Below are positions 34,150 through 45,600 of a DNA stretch of 64,000 nt, piece after piece. The notes below the pieces were generated by a model that had not been told where the DNA came from, did no database searches, and saw nothing but the letters and a program-made list of their open reading frames with translations. Position numbers and translations under genes: made by a program. This stretch comes from Candidatus Woesearchaeota archaeon (GTDB taxonomy: Archaea > Nanobdellota > Nanobdellia > Woesearchaeales > JACJVV01). Position 1 is the stretch's first letter, and the number at the start of each line of letters is the position of its first letter. The DNA lies in NCBI GenBank assembly GCA_020637495.1, contig JACJVV010000001.1:124001-188000 (forward strand), in the 5' to 3' direction.

Positions 34150-34242
34150 GTCATAATTGATGAGGGAGGTCCTTAAAATCTCTTTCTAGAAGAATTATAA
34201 AGATAATTCAGAGAACCTAGAAAGTATCCGGTTCGGGTAAAA

Positions 34243-34250
34243 TATTTATA
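34243..34250 (+). promoter_or_regulatory. TATA box of the GH15-like gene
   Basis: TATTTATA centred about 28 bases before the ATG at 34275. Confidence 0.5.
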
Positions 34251-34274
34251 TGATGAATTTATGTATACTGCAGA

Positions 34275-35363
34275 ATGTACGAGACTATCAAAAAACATCC
34301 GTTAAATTATGATTGGCTGATGAAGCAGCACCTCAAGATCCTGAAAGGATTACAATATAAATCAGGGTTATTTGCTGCATCAAGCAAGGAAGTAGGGACT
34401 GGCTATGATAAAGCATGGCTAAGGGATAATTTCTATGAATGCATGGCATTTGAGATAATGAGGGATTGGAGGACTGTAAAGAAGACATACAGGGCATTGC
34501 TTGACATCTTCCTTAAGCATGAATACAAGATAGACTGGGCAATACAGAAAAAACCTGAACACAAGCATGAATACATCCATGCAAGATTCAACCCTGATAC
34601 TTTCGATGAGTTCTGGGAAGAGTGGGGAAACAAACAGAATGATGCCATAGGTGCGATACTATTCAAGATAGGCGAGCTTGAGGGAGTCAAGAAAGGAACT
34701 ATAATAGAGAATGAAAATGACAAAAGGATCGTCCAGAAATTGGTATGGTATCTAGGTTCCATAGAATATTGGAATGATAAGGATAGCGGCATATGGGAAG
34801 AAGATGAAGAACTCCATGCATCAAGTGTAGGTGCTTGCGCTGCGGGATTGAGGATGATTAAGAAAAACACAGATGTTGTTGTTGATAATGAGATTATGGA
34901 TAATGGCATAAAAACATTAAGAAAACTCCTGCCGAGAGAAAGCAAGAAAAAATTTGTTGACCTTGCATTACTTTCATTGATTTATCCGTATGGAATTGTC
35001 ACAAAATCCCAAACAAAAGACATACTACAGAATGTTGAATATCATCTGCTTAAAAGAAAAGGTGTAATCAGATACAAGAATGATCATTACTACAACAAGA
35101 ACCCAGACGGGTACAGTGAAGAGGCTGAATGGACATTTGGGCTAAGCTGGCTATCAATAATATATGGGATGTTAGGAAATAAAGAGAAAGAGAAGGAATT
35201 CCTAGAGAAAGCTTTATCGACAGTCACTTCAAAAGGAGTTCCTGAACTATACTATTCCAACAGTGATCTTGCCAATGAGAACAATCCTTTAGGATGGAGT
35301 GAGAGTTTACTTGTTGTTGCGCTTTATGAGATGAATAGAAAACATTTCAGGATGCTGATTTAG
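34275..35363 (+). CDS. Glucoamylase-like (GH15/phosphorylase-kinase-alpha-like) six-hairpin protein
   Basis: A 362-residue (alpha/alpha)6-barrel protein. The substrate-pocket motifs are KAWLRDNFYECMAFEIMRDW near 45-64, HARFNPDTFDEFWEEWGNKQ near 101-120 and DSGIWEEDEELHASSVGACA near 169-188. The acid/base Glu pair expected in GH15 can be matched to EE in that last segment and to AEWTFGLSW near 286. It probably trims terminal glucose from starch- or glycogen-like glucans in the cytoplasm, as no signal peptide is present. It is divergent from the LTD gene. Confidence 0.78.
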   Translation: MYETIKKHPLNYDWLMKQHLKILKGLQYKSGLFAASSKEVGTGYDKAWLRDNFYECMAFEIMRDWRTVKKTYRALLDIFLKHEYKIDWAIQKKPEHKHEYIHARFNPDTFDEFWEEWGNKQNDAIGAILFKIGELEGVKKGTIIENENDKRIVQKLVWYLGSIEYWNDKDSGIWEEDEELHASSVGACAAGLRMIKKNTDVVVDNEIMDNGIKTLRKLLPRESKKKFVDLALLSLIYPYGIVTKSQTKDILQNVEYHLLKRKGVIRYKNDHYYNKNPDGYSEEAEWTFGLSWLSIIYGMLGNKEKEKEFLEKALSTVTSKGVPELYYSNSDLANENNPLGWSESLLVVALYEMNRKHFRMLI

Positions 35364-35487
35364 TTTTGGTTTCTTGAGAATGAGATTTATTGATTTTTTT
35401 AGTTATTAAAATAAAAATTATGTTCCGCGTTCCGCAGTAATATTGACGACGCGTCATTCGGATGCATCTTGTTGATTGTTTATGTTA

Positions 35488-36198
35488 TTAGATTTTTCTT
35501 AAAAATGTCAAGAATGCAGTATGATTTATGTAAGAAGATACCGGGCGCACTTTTCTGTCATTTATCTCCCATGGTCGCTGTATATTCTCAAGCGTTTTAA
35601 CGAACAAAAGATCATGGTCTTTTGCATGCATCTGAACGTCCATCACTTGAGGTATAGTAGGGCTATAGACAACAATATAGCCTCCTCTCTTCAATGCAGC
35701 TTTTGTTGTCTTCAAAGCATTCCAAGGATCCGGCATATCAAGAATTATTACATCAAAATCCTTTTCTGCTATCTTCTCTCTTATGTCCCCTGATTTTAAT
35801 GTAAGATTTTTTATTCCAAGAAGGTCTTTATTATGCATGGCAACCTTCTGATGATCTTCCCTAAGCTCATAGCTGATGACTTTTTTACAGATGTTTGCCA
35901 GAAAACAGCATAGAGCCCCTGAACCAGAGCCTGCATCAAGCACTTTTGAATCCTTCCCAATCCCTGTCTCAGAAATAATAGTGCCTATATCCTTTAGAGT
36001 TATTATCTGAGCTTGACGCTTCATCTTTGCATAGATATCAGAGAATGTTGGATCAATAATAGAATATACTACTCCTTTGTTTGTCTCAGCTTTTGCCTTA
36101 CTCAACTCTTCTGCCTTGATAAGACCATCACTGCAATGGAAATCCTTGCTTGGATCTTTTACAAGATACTGGTTTTCGTTATTTAGTATTAGTTTCAT
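35488..36198 (-). CDS. trmI: tRNA (adenine-N1)-methyltransferase TrmI
   Basis: A 236-residue class I SAM methyltransferase for m1A57/58 in the tRNA T loop. SAM motif I is VLDAGSGSGALCCFLA near 87-102, ISYELREDHQKVA is near 110, and the catalytic motif IILDMPDPWNALK is near 153-165. The C-terminal HTAFLTFLRK is typical of the family. A TTCTGATTTTCAGAA palindrome (36200-36214) lies two bases before the start codon, so this gene is likely controlled together with the nearby surface operon. Confidence 0.9.
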   Translation of the reverse strand: MKLILNNENQYLVKDPSKDFHCSDGLIKAEELSKAKAETNKGVVYSIIDPTFSDIYAKMKRQAQIITLKDIGTIISETGIGKDSKVLDAGSGSGALCCFLANICKKVISYELREDHQKVAMHNKDLLGIKNLTLKSGDIREKIAEKDFDVIILDMPDPWNALKTTKAALKRGGYIVVYSPTIPQVMDVQMHAKDHDLLFVKTLENIQRPWEINDRKVRPVSSYINHTAFLTFLRKI

Positions 36199-36199
36199 T

Positions 36200-36214
36200 T
36201 TCTGATTTTCAGAA
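36200..36214. promoter_or_regulatory. Palindromic operator site at the trmI start
   Basis: TTCTGATTTTCAGAA, perfect arms TTCTGA/TCAGAA around TTT. The same motif occurs at 36303, 54415 and 54538. Lying between the likely TATA region and the start codon, it is well placed for repression. Confidence 0.6.
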
Positions 36215-36302
36215 TATTTAGCTGAATATAGGTTTATTAAGTAATATTTTTAGCTAAATATATCTGTAATTAGGATATATTTATCTTTTTTTAAGTATTT
36301 TT

Positions 36303-36317
36303 TTCTGATTTTCAGAA
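36303..36317. promoter_or_regulatory. Second copy of the palindromic operator
   Basis: Identical TTCTGATTTTCAGAA, 103 bases from the first copy, in the gap between the downstream abrB-like gene and trmI. The 141-base gap 36199-36339 holds these two sites, A/T-rich DNA and nothing else visible. Confidence 0.6.
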
Positions 36318-36339
36318 TTAATCTATCTATCTACTTTTA

Positions 36340-36630
36340 TTAGATCAACTCCAAATTACCTTCTTTCACTTTTTCATATTCTTTTATTGCTTTCTTAAGG
36401 TTCTCTTTCTTGATTGCAAGTTTATCTGACTTAGCTTCGATCTCATTTAGGATCTCATGATGCATATCCAATGGAGCAGGATCAATCTTCTTGAGAAGAA
36501 CACCTTCTTTTGTTATCGTGTAGAGCAAGAACCCTGTTCCTTCACCGATATTTAGATCGCTGCGTATATCTCGTGGGATTACAAGCTGTCCGCGCTCATC
36601 GCATTTTATGCTCTTTGGATATTTCTTCAT
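36340..36630 (-). CDS. AbrB/SpoVT-fold DNA-binding protein (downstream regulator)
   Basis: A 96-residue protein whose first 50 residues form an AbrB swapped-hairpin domain (KCDERGQLVIPRDIRSDLNI, then GFLLYTITKEGVLLKKI). A charged, helical tail follows (residues 58-90, EIEAKSDKLAIKKENLKKAI), probably for dimerisation. Its ATG overlaps the stop of the giant surface-protein gene as ATGA, so the two are translationally coupled. The 48-residue protein upstream of the giant gene is a paralogue. Confidence 0.85.
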   Translation of the reverse strand: MKKYPKSIKCDERGQLVIPRDIRSDLNIGEGTGFLLYTITKEGVLLKKIDPAPLDMHHEILNEIEAKSDKLAIKKENLKKAIKEYEKVKEGNLELI

Positions 36631-39600
36631 CTGTATTTACCTAATAACTTCTGTATGTAGTTCTCATTCCAGCCAATACTGACTAAAATCTGGTGGATTT
36701 CATCTATAGATTTCCCTTCCTGGAGTTTTCTTGCCACATAATCGTGAAGCTTTGAAGCGTTCTTTGATATCTTATGCACATCAGCAATGATCAGGTCGGC
36801 AATCTCGCTGCTCCAATGTGCTGCAACCATCTTATCTCGTATCTGGTCGTCAGATAGACCTTTGCTTATCTGCTTCTGGACAAACTTCTCAACTTCTTCA
36901 AGCTTGTCTCCAGACAGCATTATCTTATGCATGACTACTTCAACGACTGATGCTTCCCAGCCAGATCTCACTAATGTCTCCTTTATCCTTGACGGCTTCA
37001 TGCCTGAATCAAGGCTTGAAATGATATACTTCTCAAGATTGATTATTGAGTCAGAAATAGGTCCTGCAGATCTCACAGGTTGTTTAGCATACAATCCTGC
37101 TGTTGCAGCACCTGCAATAGTGTGACCGCTAGCGATAGCATAATCATTCTCTGTCCTATGCTCCAAGCGTTCTTCCAATTCATGCTCTTTCTTCTTCTCC
37201 TTGAAGACAAGCAATCCTAATAATAGCAATAGCACTATCAATACGAAGATAATTATCCACCAGATTACCCATCCATAATCACTCTCAGGGATATTTGCTT
37301 TAGCTGGACATGCATTGCATGTTCCACCGCAATCCACTCCAAGCTCATTCTGGTTCTTTATGCCATCGAAACATGTTCCTTTTACAACATCTCCTGTGAT
37401 AGGGGATTCACATTGTCTTGAACATCTTCCACCGCAGTCTATACCATCTTCGTTATAATCTTTCCTGCCATTGAAGCATGAAGTCTTGTCAGTATATGAA
37501 GTCAATGGCTCCTTGCATGCAATGCAGTCTCCACCACAGTCAACCTTCTCCTCATTTCCATTAAGCAACCCATCACTGCATAGCAATGAGCACGCATAAC
37601 AGCTTCCACCGCAATCTATTGCAGTCTCAGTAGAGTCTTGTATTCCATTTGAGCAATGTAAAGGAAGACTATTACTGCTTCCGCCGCCTCCACCACTACC
37701 ACCACCGCCTGTAGAACAATACTTTGTTCCAGTAGCAGATTGTGTATTTCCACAATTGCTTGTTTGCGTGAATGATGTGCCACTACAGACTGTTGAAGGA
37801 TCAGGTGTCCATGTGGTATCTATACAGGTTGAATTATCATAAGTGAATGTCACATATTCCTGCTCGCTTGAATCAGTATTATTGAACTTGTCAGTCACAT
37901 TAGTCCTTACTGTTATATCACTGTGATTGCTTGTGAAATAATATCTGTAAGTATATTCATTATTTGTCAAGTTTGTAGCGTTGACATCAGTAATGTTTGT
38001 GATATTGACTAATCCTGCAGCACCTGTTCCTAGGAAGTAGATTGATATGTTCACTGAATCATTCATGGAAGAACCAATATTAGAATCATTGATCCTTACT
38101 TTTATGTCTATGTATTCACCAGTGTATTCTGTGCTTGCAGTTGGGATTGTCAAAGTTGCATCAGGCGTATCATTCCAAATATCCTCAATGAAAGGCCGTG
38201 CATTCATCGCTGACTCTGAGCCAACAGTATAAACGAAAAGTGTACCTGATTGATTCACAGTTACTGAACCTGAATTTAACCTACAATCCTGCTTGCTATT
38301 TCCAGTCAGATTTGCGTCTTGTATGGAAACGTTAGTCAAAATATCATCATGTAGATATGATTCAATAAGGCAATCAGTTATTATTGAATTAGAGATGTTG
38401 AATGAGCCATCTGTCAATACGCTTCCAAAAGATACATTGTAAATCTCTGAATTATTTATATCAGAATTGATCAACCTTGAATCAATTATTTTAGATGTTC
38501 CTTCTGAAATGTAAGAGTTAGCAATATAGCTAGGATCTACAGTTGCATTTGTCAGATTCACATTCACCAAAATAGTATCATTTGCAACAATTGAATTAGT
38601 CAGGTTTACATTGATGACTTGCGAGTTATTGTAAACGCTGGAATTGATCAAGTTTGAATACAAAACGCTTCCATTATTGACATATGAACCTGAAGAGATA
38701 TTTGAATATTGTATTGATGCAGAGGATTCATTGTTTCCATAGGAGATGGAATTAAGGAATGTTGAACTCAAGATTGTTGAATTGTATACAGTGGAGTATG
38801 TGATTATTGAGTCTGTAGCAGATACATAATCCATAATAACGTTCCTCAATCCCCAATCAGGTGCGGAAAGGTTGTATAGCCTTGCATTTGAGATTGTTGA
38901 ATAGGTTATATTATTGACTTCATTATCGATTGTTCCATTAAGGCTGTAATCAGTTACTGTCAAATTTGTGACTGTAACATTGTCTCCAAAAGTATTGTAA
39001 TCAGTTATCACAGTTATGTCAATCACATTGCTGCCATTCCATGTAACACCATCTGTTCCGAAGAACTGCATCCTCTGATGGTAGTTTACTGCAGGAGCAG
39101 TAAGCAATGCAGCATCGGGAGTTACATTGATCAATGCATTTGTTGAAGAATTATAGGTGAAGTTCAAGTATGTGACAGTCATTGCTGAATCACTATCGTT
39201 TCCATTTATAGGAACTGTTATGAAATCCTTATCTATCTCAGAAGCATTCTTTGCATAATCAAAGATAACTAACTGGTCGACAATGGCATCAATATGATTT
39301 GCACTATCCTTATCAGTTCCGATGTAGATATTCCCCGAAGCGTTCAATGAGGTGAAACTTCCGGAAGTGGTGCTCATATTGTCTGGAAGCATGGAATTGT
39401 TCCAGAACAAGCTTACATTGCTTGAATTCCAGGTGAATGCAAATGTATTGAAGATTGAAGTGTTCATTGCAGATACATTCAAATTTAATATGCTTGCATC
39501 ACTGTAGTTGAATCTTAATCTGTCGTTACCATCAAACCATGCTGAGATGAAACCAGAATCGGTTCCTATATCAAACAAGTACCTCGTTATATTATCTGAA

Positions 39601-42600
39601 GTATTCCATAAAGGAAGCAATGAGACCTCTATTGTTCCTTGACCCCCTTTGATATAAGGGAGGCTTCCATCAATAGGCTGCACTGGATAAGTCAGATGTG
39701 ATTCAGTATGATCAAAAATATTGTAATTGGTTGGATAATCTTCTGTCTCGAAAACTACATTATCAATGAATGCCCATGTCTCGTTGCTGTCTGTGTCAAG
39801 GATAATTCTTGCTGTTGTAGCTCCTGACGGAGGAGTTACTGTCAAGTTAAATCTTGCCCATTCCGAGGTTAATGTAGGACGTGATAATGTTGATGACAAG
39901 TTAAGAGTACTGTCGATGAAGATACCATTTGTATCATACCAATTGATGTGTAATCTTCCAACAACTGGTGTTGAATTTGTTGTGGTATCAGCTTTCATAT
40001 ACTGACTTAATGAATAAGTCTCGCTAGCAACAACCATCACTTCATGATAGAAGTATGATTTAGCACTTACATTTACTGATGCACTTATTTCATTATATAA
40101 AGCATTGTTGTACGCATCGTCAGTTGTCCAGTTTGCATTATTGATTAAAGTCCAATTAATCGGTTTTCTTGTAACGAATGAACCGTTTGTATCATTGAAT
40201 TCCTCGTCATAAGTGAACCCTGGGTTTGTCAATAAGTTTTGATGAGCACGTTCAATAAGAGTTGCATTATTATATAGTCCAGTATAAATCGTAGACAGTC
40301 CACTATGAGATGCTCGAAGCGCACTTGAATATGTTGTATTGTCCAAAGGATCATAAAGCAAAGTCCCATTAGGCAAAGCAACACCAATATAGCTTAGATT
40401 AGCACCATTTGAATCATTTATGAACTGGTTTAAGACAATTGTATCATTTCCTTCGTCTTCCAGCATGGAAATATTTCCCATAACAGCGTTTGATAAAGGA
40501 GGGATTGACTCTACTGTAATATTGTTCACATCTGAACATTGCTGATTACCGGCATAATCATAAGCACAACTATACCAATAGATCACCTTGAATTTCTCAA
40601 AGACATTAGATGGAATAGTATAGCTATAATTTGAATCATTCAGTGCTATGCCTGAAGAGACTTCTGTATAAAGTGAAGGTATAACATAAGGATAATCTGT
40701 AGCAGTGTAATGGAAAGTTACATTCTTTATTCCAAACCTATTATCAGATTCATTCAATGTATTATTCTCCCAGACAGCCCAGACTGTTGTTGCCTGGTTT
40801 ATGGAGACAGTTTCATTGTCAGCTGTGTCATTGATGCTTGGCGGGGTTGTGTCGATTGCAAACCATGCTGTCTTTGATTTATGGCTACCTATTGAATCAT
40901 TTCCACTTAAGTTGATTATATAGAAACCATCGTCAAGTCCGGATATGTTAAACAGGTTTGTAAAATTATAATCCTGTGCTGTAAAGAACTGCTTCTCATC
41001 AGTCATGATATAATCTGATGAACCATTCTTGTATATTGTATAATTCACCCAGGTTGCATTGAATACCGATAGATTCAGATTGAAACTGCTATTCAAGAAT
41101 TGCTCCCTGAACTTCCAAGGAGGATAATCTATCTGAAGTATAGGGAAATTCGTATTGATATTGATTGTGAAGTTGATATTAGGATAATTTCCTTTATTTC
41201 CGAGAGTATCAGTAGTATTTATTGATAGATTATACGTTCCATTCTGTAGGTATTCGTTATTTGTATTATTGATCAAATACTTGTAAATACCTCCTTCGTC
41301 CCACATCGTGAAATTCTCAATCACAATATAGGAAGATGGAGAAGTGAAGATTGCTTTTACTTCAGTTATGTTTACATATGGTGAATTAGCTTCTGAAGCA
41401 TTGACAATTATATCGAAATTATTTCCGACAGCTGAGTTGTTATCAGGCCATAATATCTGTGCCAAAGGAGGAGTTGTATCCTTAACAAAAGACATGTTGT
41501 TTGTAGCATTAGTGCAGTTGTTCCCATATGTTTCAGTACTATCACAAGCCATGACAGTCCAATTATATCTTCCATCTTTCAGAAGACCATTATCATTGAA
41601 GTTCAATGAAAAATTATTGAATTGGCTTGGTACAAACATTGTTGAATTAGAACTATCATTCAGGATAGTTATAGTTCCAAACTGTGTCTGGTTCATCAAT
41701 ATGATATAGTAGCTTACTTCGTCATTATCAATGTCGTCTGCATAATTCCATCTCAGGGTTGCTGTACTTTTGGTGTACAAGCCGTCTGGCGAGACTAAGG
41801 AGAATGTACTTGGTGCAGAATTATTCACAGTAAGCTTATTCGACTGGGTGTAGTTGCTCCACAAACCTGTTGAGTCCTGTACACGTACAGCACATTCAAT
41901 CACTTGACCAGCAGCTACAGAATATTTAGTGATATTCAAAGTCTGCTTGTTCTCATATATTGGCAACTGGGCAGTATTTATAGACCAATTGTATTCTGCC
42001 GCAACAATTGAATCACCATCATAATCAGTCGCTGAGTAATTACAGTATAATATCTCATTTGTGTAAGCATATGTTCTCTGGAAAGGCGTTGAAGCATTTA
42101 TCAAGACAGAGGAGTTAAGCACAACAGGATTATCTGCAAATGAGTATTCTACGTCAAAAGCTTGTGTCGTCCTCAATGAATTCCCGAATAATGTATTTGC
42201 ATTTCCATTCGCATCAAGACATGCGATATAGAACGTATGATTTCCTTCACCTAAGTCATTCCCATTCGGATCCGTAAGGTCGCATGTGATATAGCTCCTA
42301 TTATCATTCTGCACAGGATTACATTGATCCATTATCGTATAATAAGCATCAAACGGAACATTGAACATTGAGTATCCACATTCTGAAAGATTCTCATAAG
42401 GTGAATAGACTATTGCAGTCATAGGGGAAGTGTTCTGCTCTATCTTGAAGTATGAACTTCCTGATATACCCCCTACCTTTATTATTTGGATCTCTGGAGC
42501 TGTCTGGTCATCATATACAAGACCATCTGATGAAGAGTTCTGGCTGTATAATCCGAAACTGCTCAATGATCTTACAGTCAGATAGTATGTATTTCCAGTC

Positions 42601-45600
42601 GCAAGCCTGCTTTGGACACTTGAGTTAAGATTGGTCAATGTAGTAGTAGTGTTGCTTACCTGGGTCCAATGTGTGACAGAATTCCAGCCATCATAAGGCC
42701 AAGGCTCATTACCTATAGCATATTCATATCTCAAGATATATTCTCCTTGACTTGTACTTTGAGGAGTGGAAGGTGTCCAATACCATCTCAGATCAGTGTT
42801 GTATGCAACATCAACCTGCTGTGATGGCTCCTGAGCAGAAGTATTCATATCATAGACACTCACAGATGATGGACCATTGAATGTAGGATTGATGTAACCT
42901 GCTTTGTACAAGATTGGATTAGTGTAGGTCCAAGTTGACCAGTTTCCACTTGAGGAATTCAAATATCTTACAGCAATACGATAAGGAGTATTCTCTGATA
43001 ATGTAAGTTCTGAAGTATTCAATGCTAAAGTGAGCGTTGCATTTGCTGAATCTGACCATGAATCAGAACTATTGATATAGAAATCAGTTGGTGTAGTATT
43101 ATAAGATTCCCATGGATCCTGTTTACTGTTATTATTTGCATCTACATAATATTGCCCTGTTGAACTATTTATCTTGAAACCAAGACCATCTCCTGCAATA
43201 GTATCTGTTGAATTGAAGAATAGATCTGCACTAGTTACATTAGCTTCTCCTTCATCATAATAAATATTGTAATTATAATCAATAAATTTGTTGAGGCCAG
43301 TGAAAGTTGATAGGCTAATTCCACTGGTTCCCTCTGACAAATTTATTCCACCATTGCTGGTGACATTCCATCCACTATCTGGGTAAGGGGCAGTCCCTAC
43401 AGCGTACTGTATTTCATACGCACTAATTGAATCGATGAATAAACCGAATGTGAGTCGTGTAGTGTTCTGCACTGGCTGTGCAAATGCAACTGGTGCTGGA
43501 ACATTTGTTGTTGAAACCTGAAAACTTGTAATATTTGATGTGCTTTGAGCTAGAACATCTGATGCTGTAATGTTTATGGTATAAGTATCAGCTGCGCTTA
43601 AGATTGAGCTAACAGATAAAGTTACAGAGCAAGAGTACAATGAAGAGTTAAATTCTGTGCATGATATGTCATTTCCATTGAAAACATTTGTAGGTGAAGT
43701 AAGAGCGCTCTTTGAAAGCTGAGTATCTGGAGTGAAATGGTACACGTGATGTGTGCCATTTGTTACATTGACAAGTATTGATGAAGTGTTTACAGCAAAG
43801 TCATCTGATACATTGAATGTGAAAGTAGGGGTTTGAGTCTGGGTAGGGCTTTGCAATGTCACATAATTTATCTCAGGGATTGCTGAGTCATAAGCCACAT
43901 ATACCTTCCTTGCTTGACCCAATGTACCATTAATGTTTGAGCGTATATAGATGTCATTAATTCCATTCCTGATACCTAAAGTCATGTTGAACCATGAGGA
44001 AGGATATTCACGGTCGTATGAATAGACGATATCGCCGATATTAACTGATTCAGCAAGACCAGGAGTTATATCAACCCTATATGTGCTAGGTTGTGGTGAG
44101 AAGATATTTGTTATATCATATCTCTGGAACTGTGAAAGGTTATGGTTTGATATCATCAAGTATTTTGAACTATTGAACTTAGTCAATATATCGCTTACAC
44201 TATTAACTAAGATGTAGCTTGTCCCATTTGTTGTCGCTACTCTGATTGTTGTTGTACCTTGTAGCGTGGAAGGTGATATAAGCTGTGAATTATTTGTTCC
44301 TGTGTAAGGGACCTCATAACCATGATAAGCTATACCAGATATATTTGATGGAGCATCGCCTGGAACATAACCAGTTATGTTGATAGTTCCGTTTGCACCT
44401 GAATTATTGCTATTATCATTCATGACATAGTAATTCTTTCCGTCGATACTATAAGTCATGTTGCTTATTGGCTCCCAGATTATAGGAACACTCTGCATAT
44501 CAAGTCGCGTTGAATTTATGTAGCCTGAAGAATAACCATATATATCTTCAGCATAGATCTGGCATTTGACTTTATCAGTATTGCTCAGCGTGTCATTGAA
44601 GCTAGCAGTGTTCTGGTTTTGAGCAATATATCCAGAACCAGAATCAAGATACCATTCATAATTCAGAGTAGCAAGATCATCACCAATATCTGAAGTCTCA
44701 CCATTTCCACCATTATCATATTGAGTCAAGTAATCACATTCAAGATAATCATCACCATCCAAATCTGTTGAGATGACTATCTCCGGCCTTACAGAAGTAT
44801 TGAATGGATGATTTACTGTGAAATTCTGTGATGTTGCATTTGAACAATCCCCTGAATCATCACATAGATAGATTGAGAAAGCCTGTACGCTATTATCCTG
44901 CTGTTGTGTGGTATATGAGATCTGTATAGGATCTGCAGTCGTGTAATCATTGAAATATAATGTCCTGCCACCACAACCTGAATTATTCGTAAAATTTGTG
45001 CCATTGCATATCCATACCCTCACTCGTTCCCCTAATGCTGAAGATTGATTTGCATCTGACCAGTTGATGATGAAATCAACATTATCACCTACATTTGTCG
45101 TGTTATCCTGTTTGTATATTGTCAATAAACCTGAAGTCTCTTCATAAACATCTCCATAATAGGTATTTGCTCCATTTACATCCAAGGTTGTTACAGATGG
45201 GTATTGTGAATTCGTCTCATCAGGAGATATAAAGACGCTTGTAGTATTTACTGGAGGCAAGGAAGCTACCCCATCTGACATCGTTATCTGACATACCCAT
45301 TCATCACCTAGTTGCGTGAAATAATCAGAAAGGAAGGAATTTCCGGAGTTGTCAAATTCATTCCATACTCCTCCCCGGTTGTAGAACCAATTATAATATA
45401 CAGAAGTATCATTAAAAGTAGATGTGTTTCCTGTTGCATTATTATTGATAATATCATAGCTTACATTTGTATGCAGACATGATAAGCTCTGGCTATCACC
45501 AGGAATCTCTGGAGTGATATTATAATTGCTCAATATAGGTAGCCTGTTCAAGTATAGTAAGCCGCTAGTATATGATACATTCAAAGAATCATCATAGACA

